Source: Nostoc sp. NMS8
Lineage (GTDB): Bacteria > Cyanobacteriota > Cyanobacteriia > Cyanobacteriales > Nostocaceae
Direction of reading: 5' to 3'
Length of the DNA: 64,000 nt
NCBI RefSeq assembly: GCF_017115045.1
Contig: NZ_JABXKK010000040.1
Span: 52,595 to 116,594, forward strand
Shown here piece by piece: positions 27,546 through 37,954 of the stretch. The notes beneath the pieces are model-generated. The model was not told where the DNA came from. It was given only the letters and a program-made list of their open reading frames with translations, and did no database searches. The position numbers and the translations under genes are program-made. How positions within the stretch are numbered: position 1 is the stretch's first letter; the number at the start of each line of letters is the position of its first letter.

Positions 27546-29099
27546 ATGGATAGCAAAGCAGATGAAATTATTAAACGACGTTCTAAGCTCTCACCTGCTA
27601 AACAAGCAATTTTAGAAAAGCGTTTACAGGGTAAGCACAAGCCTGATACTCAACAAATTGAACGAGTTTCACGAGATTTAGAATTACCCCTATCTTTTGC
27701 CCAGCAGAGATTGTGGTTTCTGCATCAATTAGAGCCAAATTCATATACTTATAACGATCATGGCGCAATATTACTACAAGGCTCACTCAATATCAAAGCT
27801 TTAAAGCAAAGCATTAATGAAATAGTACGAAGACATGAGATTTGGCGAACCAGTTTCCAAATTGTCAATGGACAACCAGTTCAAATTATTGCTCCTGCTT
27901 TAAAGATACCCTTACCAATAATAGATTTACAAAATTTACCGAATACTGAACATGAAGCAGAAATCCAAAGGTTAAGACTAGAAAATTACCAACAACCATT
28001 TGATTTAGCACAGGTTCCCTTATTACGCTTGACTCTTTTACAGTTGAAAACTAGGGAATATGTACTGTTGCTAACGATACATCATATTATCGTTGACGGT
28101 TGGTCACAAGGAGTGTTTCTCCGAGAATTGTCAGCACTTTATGAAGCTTTTTCTCGTAGTAAGCCCTCACCACTTATGGACATTAATATTCAGTATGCAG
28201 ATTTTGCTCGCTGGCAACAAAATTGGCTACAGGGTGAGGTACTTGACACCTTACTTACATACTGGAAAAAGCAATTGGGAGATAATTTACCAGTTTTAAA
28301 ATTACCTACAAGTCGCCAACTATTAAAAAATAAAACCTCTCAGGAGGGGAGGGAAACGTTGATGATTTCTAAGACATTATCCCAAGAAATTAAGAATTTA
28401 GGTGATAGTCTGGGAACAACATTATTTATGACTCTACTCGGAGCATTTAAGGTTTTACTATACTGTTATACAGGTGAAAAAGATATTGTTATTGGTACTG
28501 ATATTGCAAACCGTAATCTAATTGAAATAGAGAATTTAATTGGTTTTTTTGTTAATCAATTAGTGTTGCGTGCTTCTCTATTTGACAATCAAAGCTTTAG
28601 CGATTTTTTACAGCAAGTACGTAAAGTTTGCCTCGAATCTTATGCTCACCAAGATTTACCATTTGAGAAATTAGTTAGCGTTCTTAATCCTCAAAGAGGA
28701 TTAAACCAAACTCCTATATTTCAAGTCAAGTTTATCCTTCCCAGTACTCCTACAGATACTTTAGAAATTTCAGATTTAACTTTCACTCGTTTAGATTTAT
28801 TAGAAAATACGGTAGCAAGGTTTGATCTTCTTCTAGAAATAACTGAGACAGAGTTAGGAATAGTTGGGTTATTTAAATATAATAAAGATTTATTTGATAT
28901 TATTAGTATTAGCAGATTAATAAAAAATTTTGAAATAATTTTATCTCGGGTTATTATAGAACCTAATATTCAATTAAATCAGCTAAAAGAAATTTTAATT
29001 AACTTAGATAAAGAATATCACTTGAGTGAAGAACGAAAACGAAAAGAAGAATATAAGCAAAAGTTAAGCAGAGTTAAACGAAAGATAATTGAATTGTAG
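27546..29099 (+). CDS. Free-standing NRPS condensation domain
   Basis: This 517-residue protein is a single condensation domain with an intact HHIIVDG motif (from His179) and the usual LPLSFAQQRLWFL and LIGFFVNQLVLR landmarks. An N-terminal helical segment (SPAKQAILEKRLQGK, about residues 17-31) resembles linkers seen in front of C domains that accept chains from PKS proteins, which fits the acidic tail of the PKS at 18242-24049. The C-terminus is a highly charged helix (about 495-517) that may contact the next protein. No A or PCP is attached. It probably supplies the condensation activity for the Asn module encoded at 30185, whose own N-terminal C domain is degenerate. An AAGGA-type ribosome binding site precedes the ATG. 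Confidence 0.88.
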   Translation: MDSKADEIIKRRSKLSPAKQAILEKRLQGKHKPDTQQIERVSRDLELPLSFAQQRLWFLHQLEPNSYTYNDHGAILLQGSLNIKALKQSINEIVRRHEIWRTSFQIVNGQPVQIIAPALKIPLPIIDLQNLPNTEHEAEIQRLRLENYQQPFDLAQVPLLRLTLLQLKTREYVLLLTIHHIIVDGWSQGVFLRELSALYEAFSRSKPSPLMDINIQYADFARWQQNWLQGEVLDTLLTYWKKQLGDNLPVLKLPTSRQLLKNKTSQEGRETLMISKTLSQEIKNLGDSLGTTLFMTLLGAFKVLLYCYTGEKDIVIGTDIANRNLIEIENLIGFFVNQLVLRASLFDNQSFSDFLQQVRKVCLESYAHQDLPFEKLVSVLNPQRGLNQTPIFQVKFILPSTPTDTLEISDLTFTRLDLLENTVARFDLLLEITETELGIVGLFKYNKDLFDIISISRLIKNFEIILSRVIIEPNIQLNQLKEILINLDKEYHLSEERKRKEEYKQKLSRVKRKIIEL

Positions 29100-29117
29100 C
29101 TGAAGTTGATTAAAGAA

Positions 29118-30164
29118 ATGAAACAGGTAAAAACAACTAACTCTAATCTTCACCATAAATTTCCTAAAATTGGTAGAAAATCTATCAATTTACAAACAGA
29201 ACTAATCAAAATAGATAATTTTGGGGATGACCAAACTCTACCGTTAGTTATAAAACCATGCGTACCTGATATAGATATCGCAGATTGGGCGGAGACAAAT
29301 CGGGAATTTATTGATACGAATTTAATTAAATATGGTGCTATCTTTTTCAAAGGATTTAGTATTACTACAGCAGCCGCATTTGAAAGATTTGGTCTAGCAG
29401 TTTGCTCAGAACTATTCAATGAAAATGGTGAACACCCTCGCAAAACGTTAAGTGGTAAAGTTTATACTCCAGTCTTTTACCCTGCTGAAAGCAAATTGTT
29501 GTGGCATAACGAGAATTCTTTTAATCATCGCTGGCCTGTAAAAATTTTGTTCGGCTGTTGTCAACCTGCACAGCAAGGGGGAGAAACCCCAATCGTTGAT
29601 AGTCGTGGGGTATTTCAACTTATTGAACCTAAGATTAGGGAAAAGTTTGTTGAAAAGCAAGTTATGTATGTTCGTAATTATGGAAACGTATTAGGGTTGG
29701 ACTGGCAAACGGTTTTTCAAACTCAAAGTAAAGCTGATGTAGAAAAGCTTTGTCAAAATAATTTAATTGATTTTGAATGGAAAAAGGATGGTGGATTAAG
29801 AACTATTTCTATTCGTCCAGGTGTAATCAAGCATCCTCAAACAGGTGAATTTTCTTGGTTTAATCAAGCGCAACATTGGCATTTAGCTTGTTTAGATGCA
29901 CAAACCCGTGAGTCGCTAATTTCATCTTTCAAGGAAGAAGATTTGCCGCGAAATTGCTTTTATGGAGATGGTACTCCTATTGAAGACTCTACAATGCTTG
30001 ATATCTGTGCGGTATATCAGAGATTAGAAATATGTTTTCCTTGGGAACAAGGCGACATATTATTACTGGACAATGTGTTAACTGCTCATGCACGCAATCC
30101 TTATGTGGGAGAACGCAAGTTATTTGTTGCGATGAGCGAACTTATGAGTTTTAGTAACCTTTAA
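29118..30164 (+). CDS. SyrP/TauD-like Fe(II)/2-oxoglutarate-dependent hydroxylase
   Basis: This 348-residue non-heme iron dioxygenase would hydroxylate an amino acid, most plausibly a PCP-bound residue. Iron ligands are visible as LLWHNENSF (His130, Glu132) and LTAHARN (His324), with Arg326 positioned to bind 2-oxoglutarate. The WPVKILFGCCQPAQQGGETP block is typical of SyrP-like beta-hydroxylases. The ATG at 29118 is preferred; an in-frame TTG at 29106 is an alternative. The gene lies between the free-standing C domain and an NRPS whose first domain is a degenerate C followed by an Asn-type A domain. This is the arrangement proposed for hydroxylases that work with an 'interface' domain. Predicted product is beta-hydroxyasparagine, by inference only. 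Confidence 0.88.
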   Translation: MKQVKTTNSNLHHKFPKIGRKSINLQTELIKIDNFGDDQTLPLVIKPCVPDIDIADWAETNREFIDTNLIKYGAIFFKGFSITTAAAFERFGLAVCSELFNENGEHPRKTLSGKVYTPVFYPAESKLLWHNENSFNHRWPVKILFGCCQPAQQGGETPIVDSRGVFQLIEPKIREKFVEKQVMYVRNYGNVLGLDWQTVFQTQSKADVEKLCQNNLIDFEWKKDGGLRTISIRPGVIKHPQTGEFSWFNQAQHWHLACLDAQTRESLISSFKEEDLPRNCFYGDGTPIEDSTMLDICAVYQRLEICFPWEQGDILLLDNVLTAHARNPYVGERKLFVAMSELMSFSNL

Positions 30165-30184
30165 ATTGGGGTTAAACATTTAAC

Positions 30185-33100
30185 ATGCAAGAGACAATTC
30201 AAGGTTTTCCACTATCTCCTCAGCAAAAGCATCTTTGGTTACTACAACAGGGTAGTAATTTGTATATATCTCAATGCGCTATCCTTATTGAAGGAAATGT
30301 AGAAGTAAATATACTGGAAGAAGCGTTAAACAAAGTTATTGCTAGAAATGAAATTCTCCATACAAATTTCCATCGCCCGCGTGGGTTGAAAATACCTATT
30401 CAGGTGATAAAAAGTAGTATTAATGTATTTTTATCTGAGTACTTTTTAGAAAACAATTCTTATCAAGAGGAAAAAATAGAAGCACTTTTAGAAAAAAGAA
30501 GGGAACAGTCTATCAATTTACAGGAAGGGCAATTATTAAAAGTCGAATTGGTAAAATGTTCATCAAGAAAATATGTTTTAGTTATAAACGTGCCATCTCT
30601 TTGTGCAGACTCTAAATCATTGAAAAATCTAGTTAATGAAATTAGCCAGTATTACGCTGCATGTTTGCAAAATACAGAACTAGATGAAGAACCACTACAG
30701 TATGCGGATATCGCTACATGGCAAAATGAATTACTTGAGGCAGAGGAGACTACAACAAGTAAAAATTACTGGCAGCAAGTAGATTTTTCGACTTTAGATA
30801 CCTTAAAGCTTCCTTTTGAAAATTGTCTTTCTAAAAAATCGGAATTTGAACCTCAATTTATTAAGTTAGCAATTAACAACGATTTACTAATTAAAATTGA
30901 AGAAATTGTCCAAAAATATCAAATTTCAATAGATACTTTTTTCCTTACTTGCTGGCAAATTATACTTTGCCGTCTTACTGGGCAATCAAATTTAATTATA
31001 GGTTTAGGTTGTGATGGTCGAAATTATGAAGAATTAAAAGCAGCATTAGGTTTATTCGCAAAATATTTACCACTTGTTTGTAATCTAAAAGAAAATGATA
31101 CATTTAGTGATGTCTTAATACAGGTTAACACCTTAACAGATGAAATACTTGAATGGCAGGATAGCTTTAGTTGGGACGTGTTTTCTAAAACAAATGCAGA
31201 TGATATAGAAGAGTCATTTTTGCCATTTTGTTTTGATTTTGAGGAAATAGCAACTAATTATTATACCCCTGAAGTATCATTTTCAATTCATCAACATTAC
31301 GTCTGCTTTGACCGATTTAAACTTAAACTTTCTTGTGTACATACACAAAATGGTGTTAAATTAGAATTTCACTATGATGCAAAACTTTTCCATAAAGAAG
31401 ATATTCAACGTTTGGTTAATGAATGGGAAACTTTGTTAATAAGTGTTATTAACAATCCCTCTACAGCGATATCACGATTAGATATTCTCAGCGAACAAGA
31501 ACGGCAAGAACTCTTAGTTACATTCAACAACACTAAAACAGCAGAGCTACAATACGAATGTATTCACCATTGGTTTGAACAGCAGTGCGATCGCACACCA
31601 GATAACATTGCTATTGTTTATACAAATCAGCGACTTACCTATCGAGAATTAAACACTCGTGCTAACCAGCTAGCTCATTACCTACAACAATTAGGTGTGA
31701 AACCAGATGTGACGGTAGGACTTTGTGTAGAGCGATCGCCTTTAATGCTGATTGGACTTTTAGCTATCTTAAAAGCTGGTGGTGCTTATGTACCAATTGA
31801 TCCTAGCTATCCCTTAGAAAGAAAAACTTTTATCCTCAACGATTCTCAAATGCCAGTGCTGCTGACTCAACGGCATTTAATCACAGATTTGGCTACCAAT
31901 GAAATTCAAGTAATTTGTATAGATAGTGATTGGCAAGCTATAAACCAACAAGAAATTACAAATCCAATTACTACAACAAGCGAATTAAATTTAGCTTATG
32001 TTATTTACACCTCCGGTTCCACTGGTAAACCCAAAGGAACTCTAATTACCCATCAAGGATTGGTTAACTACTTAAGTTGGTGTACCCAAACATATCTAGT
32101 GCAAGAAGGAGTCGGAACTTTAGTTCACTCACCTTTAGGTTTTGACTTAACAATCACTAGTATTTTTTCACCTTTATTAGTTGGTCGTACAGTAGAATTA
32201 CTATCAGAAGAACAAGGTATTGAAACCCTTTCTCAAGCTTTAAAGAAAAGCTCGAATTTAAGTTTGGTGAAAATTACCCCCGCTCACTTGGATTTACTGA
32301 AGCAACAGTTATCTAAAGAAGAAATCGCAAATAAAACTAGAGCTTTTATTATCGGCGGGGAAAATTTATTAGCCCAAAGCCTCACCTTCTGGCAAGATGT
32401 GGCTCCAGAGACAATATTGGTAAACGAATATGGCCCTACAGAGACGGTGGTAGGCTGTTGTGTTTATCAGGTTCCAGTTGGGAAACATTATACAGGTTCC
32501 ATACCCATTGGGAAAGCGATCGCTAATACCCAGTTGTATATTTTAGACGAATATTTGCAACCAGTTCCAAAGGGTGTACCCGGTGAACTGCACATTGGCG
32601 GATTTGGATTAGCTAGAGGTTATCTAAATCAAGCTGAATTAACAGCCCTTAAATTTATCCCCAATCCCTTCAGTAATAAAGAGGGCGATCGCCTTTACAA
32701 AACAGGTGATATAACCCGCTATTTACCAAGTGGAGATATTGAATATATCAGTAGAATTGACAACCAAATAAAAATTCGCGGGTTCCGCATTGAATTGGGA
32801 GAAATTGAAGCGGTTATAAGTCAACACCCCGTAGTACGAGAAACTGTAGTTATAGTCAGTGAAGAATCGGTAAATTATCAACGTATAATTGCATATATAG
32901 TTATTCAAAAAAACCAAACGCTGGCAATTCCTGAACTACGTAGCTTTTTAGAGTCAAAGTTACCAAGTTATATGCTGCCATCTGCTTTTGTAATCCTAGA
33001 AGCACTACCACTAACATCTAATGGTAAGGTTGACCGGAAGGCCCTTCCTGCACCAGAAGAAACAGATGTATCATCATCTAATATAGTCCCTCCCTCCACA

Positions 33101-36100
33101 CTAATTGAGAATTTACTAGCAAGTATTTGGACAGAAGTACTTGGTTTAGACAAAGTAGGTATTAATAATAATTTCTTTACTTTGGGAGGACATTCCTTAA
33201 TGGCCACTCGCGTAATGTCCCAAATCCGGCAAGTATTTAAAGTAGAGCTTCCTTTACCTTATTTATTTGAAAAACCAACAATCGCAGAGCTAGCAAAAGA
33301 AATTGAAAAAGCGATTAAGGTAGACTCAGGAGCTGAAGCTACAAATATTGAGCGGATTGTGCGATCGCACCAATTACCGCTATCATTTGCTCAACAACGA
33401 CTGTGGTTCTTAGCTCAATTAGAACCAGACAGCCCATTCTACAATACTCCTGCTGCTGTTCGCCTCGAAGGACAGTTAAATGTAGAAGCACTACAACAAA
33501 GTTTTAACGAAATCATTAGTCGTCATGAAGTACTGCGAACCAATTTTCAAACCAGAGAAGGGCAACCAGTAGCTATCATCTCTGAAGAAAAACCTTTAAC
33601 ATTACAAATATTTGATATTAGCAAGTTACCTTCAAATCAACAAGAAGCCGAAATTAAACAAGAAGCGGCACAAGAGGCACAACAATCTTTTGATATCAGC
33701 AAAGACCATCTACTGAGAGTAAAACTATTACGTCTTGGTGAGCAAGAACATATTGTGTTACTGACAATGCACCATATAGTCTCTGATGGTTGGTCAATCA
33801 GCGTACTAGTACAGGAGTTGGCAACACTTTATCAATCCTTCTGTAACGGGCAACCTTCACCATTATCTGAACTTGCAATACAGTATGTAGACTTCGCGGC
33901 TTGGCAACGACAATGGCTGCAAGGAGAAGTACTCGAAACTCAAATATCTTATTGGCTTAAGCACTTAGAGAACGCACCAAAAATATTAGAGTTACCCACA
34001 GATTATCCAAGGCCAGCAATTCAGACTTTCCGGGGTGCGACCTACTCATTTAAGTTATCTCCAGAATTATCTGCATCCTTAAATAAATTAAGTCAGCAGC
34101 AGGGAAGCACTTTATTTATGACCCTGTTGGCAGGTTTTCAAACACTGCTATGGCGTTATACGGGTAGCGAAGATATTGTGGTCGGCTCGCCTATCGCTAA
34201 CCGTAACCGAATAGAGATAGAACGATTAATTGGATTTTTTGTCAATACCCTGGTATTGAGAACTAACTTAGCAGGAAATCCCAGTTTTGAAGAACTACTA
34301 AAGAGGGTGCGGGAAGTCGCATTAGGAGCATACACTCATCAGGATTTGCCTTTTGAATTGTTAGTTGAGCAGTTGCAACCACAGCGAGACTTAAGTCATA
34401 CACCATTATTTCAAGTGATGTTTGTGCTTCAGAATGCACCAATGTCTGCGTTAGAATTGTCTGGTTTGACTTTAACCCCGTTAGAAAGCAATAGTGATAG
34501 CGCCAAGTTTGATTTAAATCTACAAATCACAGAAATAGAGGAGGGGTTACTTGGAAGTATAGAATATAATACTGATTTATTTGAGGACAATACAATACAT
34601 CAGATGGCGAGTCATTTGCAAACGTTGCTTGAAGGAATTGTTGCTAATCCGCAGCAGCGTTTGTCGGAGTTACCACTGTTAAGTGAATCTGAACGGCATC
34701 AATTGGTGTGGGAGTGGAATAATACAGAAGTTGATTATCCTCAACAACAATGTATCCATCAATTGTTTGAGGGACAGGTAGAACTTACACCTGATGCTGT
34801 TGCAGTCATCTTTGAAAACCAACAGTTAACCTACCGCGAGTTGAACAACCGAGCAAATCTACTAGCGCATTATTTGCGTTCATTGGGAGTAAAATCAGAA
34901 GTATTAGTCGGGATTTGTGTAGAGCGTTCGTCGGAGACGTTGCCGGAGGCATCGCTTTCGATGGTCATTGGACTATTAGCCATCCTAAAAGCAGGTGGCG
35001 CATACATACCAATAGACCCCAACTATCCCCAAGAACGCATCGCATTTATACTAGAAGACACTCAAGCACCAGTATTACTCACTCAATCTTCACTGCGAGA
35101 AACAATACCCCAACACAAAGCTCAAGTCATCTGCTTAGATACCGATTGGCATCTCATCGCCCAACAAAGCCAGAAAAATGTCATCTCTGAAATAACCCCC
35201 GACAACCTCGCTTATATCATCTATACCTCTGGTTCAACAGGTAAACCAAAAGGTGTAATGATTAAACACGCAAGCACAGTTGCAATGTTGGATTGGGCAA
35301 AGCAAACCTTTGCAATCGAAGCTTTGCAAGGAGTTTTAGCATCAACCTCTATTTGCTTCGACCTTTCAGTATTCGAGCTATTTATTCCTCTGTGTTGCGG
35401 TGGCAAGGTGATTCTAATCGAGAACGCCTTATATTTATCAACTTTGCCAACAGCCCAAAATGTAACCTTAATAAATACTGTCCCAAGTGTGATTTCACAG
35501 TTATTAAGAACTGATAGTATTCCGGCTTCAGTGCAGACAATCAATGTGGCAGGTGAACCACTTCATCATCATCTTGTACAACAACTTTATCAGCAAGAGA
35601 ATATACAACAGGTATTTAACCTCTATGGACCTTCTGAAGATACAACTTATTCAACATTTGCCCTTCTAGACAAAGATACTAGCAATATTCCACCGATTGG
35701 TCGCCCGATTCACAACACGCAGATTTATTTGTTAGATCAAAATTTACAACCTGTTCCTGTGGGTGTAACTGGGATGTTGTATATTGGTGGTGCAGGTTTA
35801 TCGCGTGGTTATCTCAACAAACCAGAACTGACTGCTGAACGATTTATTCCCAATCCTTACACACAGTTACCAGGAGAACGGTTATATCAAACTGGGGATT
35901 TAGCCCGCTATTTAGCAAATGGAGAGATTGAGTACATTGGGCGCATTGATTATCAAGTAAAAGTACGTGGTTTCCGTATTGAACTCTTAGAAATTGAAGC
36001 ACTGATTATTGAACATCCTGAAGTTCGAGAGGCTGTTGTTACGGTTGATTCTTCCGAAACTGATTCTCAACGAATAATTGCTTATGTCGTTCCGAATTCA

Positions 36101-37939
36101 GAGGAAAGACTAACTATTTCTCAACTGCGCGATTTTTTAGAGGCAAAGTTACCAAACTATATGGTGCCAACTGCTTTTGTCTTTTTGGAGGCACTACCAT
36201 TAACTCCTAATGGCAAGATTGACCGTAAGGCGCTCAAAGCTCCTGATACAGCAAGACCTGAAGACCAAGAGCTAGTAGCACCTCGCAATTTCTTAGAAGC
36301 CAAACTGGCTGAAATTTGGGCAGGCGTGCTTGGTGTGGATAAAGTAGGTATTTTCGATAACTTTTTTGAATTAGGTGGAGATTCTATTCTGGCCATTGTA
36401 GTTATCACTAGAGCCAACCAAGCCGGTCTAAAACTTACAGTTAAGCAGTTATTTCAACATCAAACAGTTGTTGGTTTGGCAAGTGTGGCAGTTACAAAAA
36501 ATATAAACCAAGCCGAACAAGAACTCATCACAGGTTTAGTCTCTCTTACACCAATACAATCCTGGTTTTTTGAACAGAATTTACTTGAACCCCACCACTG
36601 GAATCAAGCAGTTTTACTCGAAGTTAAACAACTTATTGACCTAGCTTTATTAGAAAAATCTGTACAGCAATTACTGGTACATCATGATGTTCTTCGCTTA
36701 CGTTTTGAGGAAACAGAGTTTGGCTACCAGCAGATTATAGCTAGCCCTGATGCAGAATTACCTTTAATAAATTTTGATTTCTCTGCATTATCAGCAGGCG
36801 AACAAAAACTAGCCATTGAAACAGCAGCTACCAAATTACAAGCCAGTCTTAACCTCTCAACAGGCCCATTGATGCGAGTTGCTCTATTCAACTTAGGGCG
36901 GGGATCAAATCGTCTGCTAATCCTTATTCACCATCTAGCTGTAGATGGCGTTTCTTGGCGGATTTTACTGGAAGACTTGGACACAACATACCAGATGATG
37001 AACCAAGGCAAAAAGATAGAATTACCAGCCAAAACAACTTCCTTTAAATACTGGTCTAAATGTCTAGAGGAATATGCACAATCAGCTACCTTCCAACAAG
37101 AATGGGACTATTGGCTGAGAGAGTCTTGGCAAAACATTGCTCCTTTACCAGTAGATTTTTCTGACGGCGACAATACAGTAGCTTCGACTCTAAATATCTC
37201 AATTTGTCTGACTGTAGAACAGACTCAAGCCTTGCTAAAAGAAGTACCAAAAGTTTATAATACACAAATAAATGATGTCTTGCTCACGGCACTAGTACAA
37301 GCTTTTTCTCAATGGACTGGCAATAATTCTCTATTACTAGCTCTTGAAGGTCATGGGCGGGAAGAAATTTTCGATGATGTTGATTTGTCGCGTACAGTCG
37401 GTTGGTTTACCTCTGTTTTTCCTGTATTGTTAGGTTTAGGAAAAACATCTCATCCCGTAGAGGCTTTGAAAGCGATAAAAGAGCAACTACGGAGTATTCC
37501 AAATAAGGGAATAGGCTATGGTGTCCTACGTTACCTTAGTCAGGATATTGCGAGAGTTAAGTTATTGCGATCGCTTCCACAAGCTGAAGTGGTCTTTAAT
37601 TACTTAGGTCAGTTCGATCAAACATTTTCAGACTCATCAATATTTAAAATCTCTCAAGACTCCCAAGGACAAACGCGCAGTTCGCGGAATCGGGAGAGTT
37701 ATATGCTAAGTATCGACGCTTTGGTAATTGATAACCAGTTGAGAATAGATTGGACTTACAGCGAAAAAATACATCAACGAAGCACTATTGAACGATTAGC
37801 GCAAGAGTTCTTAAAAGCATTGCAAGTACTCGTGACTCATTGTCAATCTCCTGAAGTCAGAGTATATACACCTTCTGACTTTCCAGAAGCAGAACTAAGT
37901 CAACAAGACCTCGAACGGTTTTTAAGAAAAATTAACTGA
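30185..37939 (+). CDS. NRPS: C(degenerate)-A(Asn)-PCP-C-A(Ala)-PCP-E
   Basis: This is a 2,584-residue bimodular synthetase. The first condensation-like domain (about 1-450) has PSLCADS (from Pro137) in place of HHxxxDG, so it should not catalyse condensation. A1 (about 455-950) has the pocket DLTKIGEVGK, close to the asparagine code; Glu rather than His at the seventh position argues against aspartate. PCP1 Ser1004. C2 (about 1064-1510) is intact (HHIVSDG, His1196). A2 (about 1524-2015) reads DLFNNALTYK, the alanine code also known from microcystin synthetase. PCP2 (GGDSIL, Ser2067) and a canonical E domain (HHLAVDG, His2249; EGHGRE; NYLGQ) should give D-Ala. The C-terminus carries a TPSDF COM-type donor. 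A2 holds a 24-nt insertion and a 1,164-bp tract repeated at 59371. Confidence 0.95.
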   Translation: MQETIQGFPLSPQQKHLWLLQQGSNLYISQCAILIEGNVEVNILEEALNKVIARNEILHTNFHRPRGLKIPIQVIKSSINVFLSEYFLENNSYQEEKIEALLEKRREQSINLQEGQLLKVELVKCSSRKYVLVINVPSLCADSKSLKNLVNEISQYYAACLQNTELDEEPLQYADIATWQNELLEAEETTTSKNYWQQVDFSTLDTLKLPFENCLSKKSEFEPQFIKLAINNDLLIKIEEIVQKYQISIDTFFLTCWQIILCRLTGQSNLIIGLGCDGRNYEELKAALGLFAKYLPLVCNLKENDTFSDVLIQVNTLTDEILEWQDSFSWDVFSKTNADDIEESFLPFCFDFEEIATNYYTPEVSFSIHQHYVCFDRFKLKLSCVHTQNGVKLEFHYDAKLFHKEDIQRLVNEWETLLISVINNPSTAISRLDILSEQERQELLVTFNNTKTAELQYECIHHWFEQQCDRTPDNIAIVYTNQRLTYRELNTRANQLAHYLQQLGVKPDVTVGLCVERSPLMLIGLLAILKAGGAYVPIDPSYPLERKTFILNDSQMPVLLTQRHLITDLATNEIQVICIDSDWQAINQQEITNPITTTSELNLAYVIYTSGSTGKPKGTLITHQGLVNYLSWCTQTYLVQEGVGTLVHSPLGFDLTITSIFSPLLVGRTVELLSEEQGIETLSQALKKSSNLSLVKITPAHLDLLKQQLSKEEIANKTRAFIIGGENLLAQSLTFWQDVAPETILVNEYGPTETVVGCCVYQVPVGKHYTGSIPIGKAIANTQLYILDEYLQPVPKGVPGELHIGGFGLARGYLNQAELTALKFIPNPFSNKEGDRLYKTGDITRYLPSGDIEYISRIDNQIKIRGFRIELGEIEAVISQHPVVRETVVIVSEESVNYQRIIAYIVIQKNQTLAIPELRSFLESKLPSYMLPSAFVILEALPLTSNGKVDRKALPAPEETDVSSSNIVPPSTLIENLLASIWTEVLGLDKVGINNNFFTLGGHSLMATRVMSQIRQVFKVELPLPYLFEKPTIAELAKEIEKAIKVDSGAEATNIERIVRSHQLPLSFAQQRLWFLAQLEPDSPFYNTPAAVRLEGQLNVEALQQSFNEIISRHEVLRTNFQTREGQPVAIISEEKPLTLQIFDISKLPSNQQEAEIKQEAAQEAQQSFDISKDHLLRVKLLRLGEQEHIVLLTMHHIVSDGWSISVLVQELATLYQSFCNGQPSPLSELAIQYVDFAAWQRQWLQGEVLETQISYWLKHLENAPKILELPTDYPRPAIQTFRGATYSFKLSPELSASLNKLSQQQGSTLFMTLLAGFQTLLWRYTGSEDIVVGSPIANRNRIEIERLIGFFVNTLVLRTNLAGNPSFEELLKRVREVALGAYTHQDLPFELLVEQLQPQRDLSHTPLFQVMFVLQNAPMSALELSGLTLTPLESNSDSAKFDLNLQITEIEEGLLGSIEYNTDLFEDNTIHQMASHLQTLLEGIVANPQQRLSELPLLSESERHQLVWEWNNTEVDYPQQQCIHQLFEGQVELTPDAVAVIFENQQLTYRELNNRANLLAHYLRSLGVKSEVLVGICVERSSETLPEASLSMVIGLLAILKAGGAYIPIDPNYPQERIAFILEDTQAPVLLTQSSLRETIPQHKAQVICLDTDWHLIAQQSQKNVISEITPDNLAYIIYTSGSTGKPKGVMIKHASTVAMLDWAKQTFAIEALQGVLASTSICFDLSVFELFIPLCCGGKVILIENALYLSTLPTAQNVTLINTVPSVISQLLRTDSIPASVQTINVAGEPLHHHLVQQLYQQENIQQVFNLYGPSEDTTYSTFALLDKDTSNIPPIGRPIHNTQIYLLDQNLQPVPVGVTGMLYIGGAGLSRGYLNKPELTAERFIPNPYTQLPGERLYQTGDLARYLANGEIEYIGRIDYQVKVRGFRIELLEIEALIIEHPEVREAVVTVDSSETDSQRIIAYVVPNSEERLTISQLRDFLEAKLPNYMVPTAFVFLEALPLTPNGKIDRKALKAPDTARPEDQELVAPRNFLEAKLAEIWAGVLGVDKVGIFDNFFELGGDSILAIVVITRANQAGLKLTVKQLFQHQTVVGLASVAVTKNINQAEQELITGLVSLTPIQSWFFEQNLLEPHHWNQAVLLEVKQLIDLALLEKSVQQLLVHHDVLRLRFEETEFGYQQIIASPDAELPLINFDFSALSAGEQKLAIETAATKLQASLNLSTGPLMRVALFNLGRGSNRLLILIHHLAVDGVSWRILLEDLDTTYQMMNQGKKIELPAKTTSFKYWSKCLEEYAQSATFQQEWDYWLRESWQNIAPLPVDFSDGDNTVASTLNISICLTVEQTQALLKEVPKVYNTQINDVLLTALVQAFSQWTGNNSLLLALEGHGREEIFDDVDLSRTVGWFTSVFPVLLGLGKTSHPVEALKAIKEQLRSIPNKGIGYGVLRYLSQDIARVKLLRSLPQAEVVFNYLGQFDQTFSDSSIFKISQDSQGQTRSSRNRESYMLSIDALVIDNQLRIDWTYSEKIHQRSTIERLAQEFLKALQVLVTHCQSPEVRVYTPSDFPEAELSQQDLERFLRKIN
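34931..34954 (+). repeat. 24-nt in-frame insertion in A2 (small-dispersed-repeat-like)
   Basis: Eight extra codons (SETLPEAS) lie after the VERS segment of the A domain; homologous A domains here read VERSLSM or VERSLDM directly. The flanks GAGCG and ATCGCT suggest that the insertion split a HIP1-type GCGATCGCT site. A second 24-nt insertion is at 49616. Confidence 0.65.
35099..36262 (+). repeat. Copy 1 of a 1,164-bp identical tract in an alanine A domain
   Basis: The sequence is identical by eye, without gaps, to 59371-60534 (constant offset 24,272). It spans from before A3 to just beyond A10. Flanking sequences differ, which indicates recent gene conversion or recombination between A domains. 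Confidence 0.92.
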
Positions 37940-37954
37940 GAGAGTAAAAATAAA

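Noticed and set aside
29106..29117. TTG start of the TauD-type hydroxylase
   Set aside because: The ATG at 29118 gives a full-length protein. The choice is not certain because the ribosome binding site is weak for both.
34915..35190. Open frames antisense to or out of frame with the large synthetase genes
   Set aside because: They lie wholly inside well-supported megasynthase genes, have no family features, and the pairs near 35.3 kb and 59.6 kb are identical only because the host tract is duplicated.
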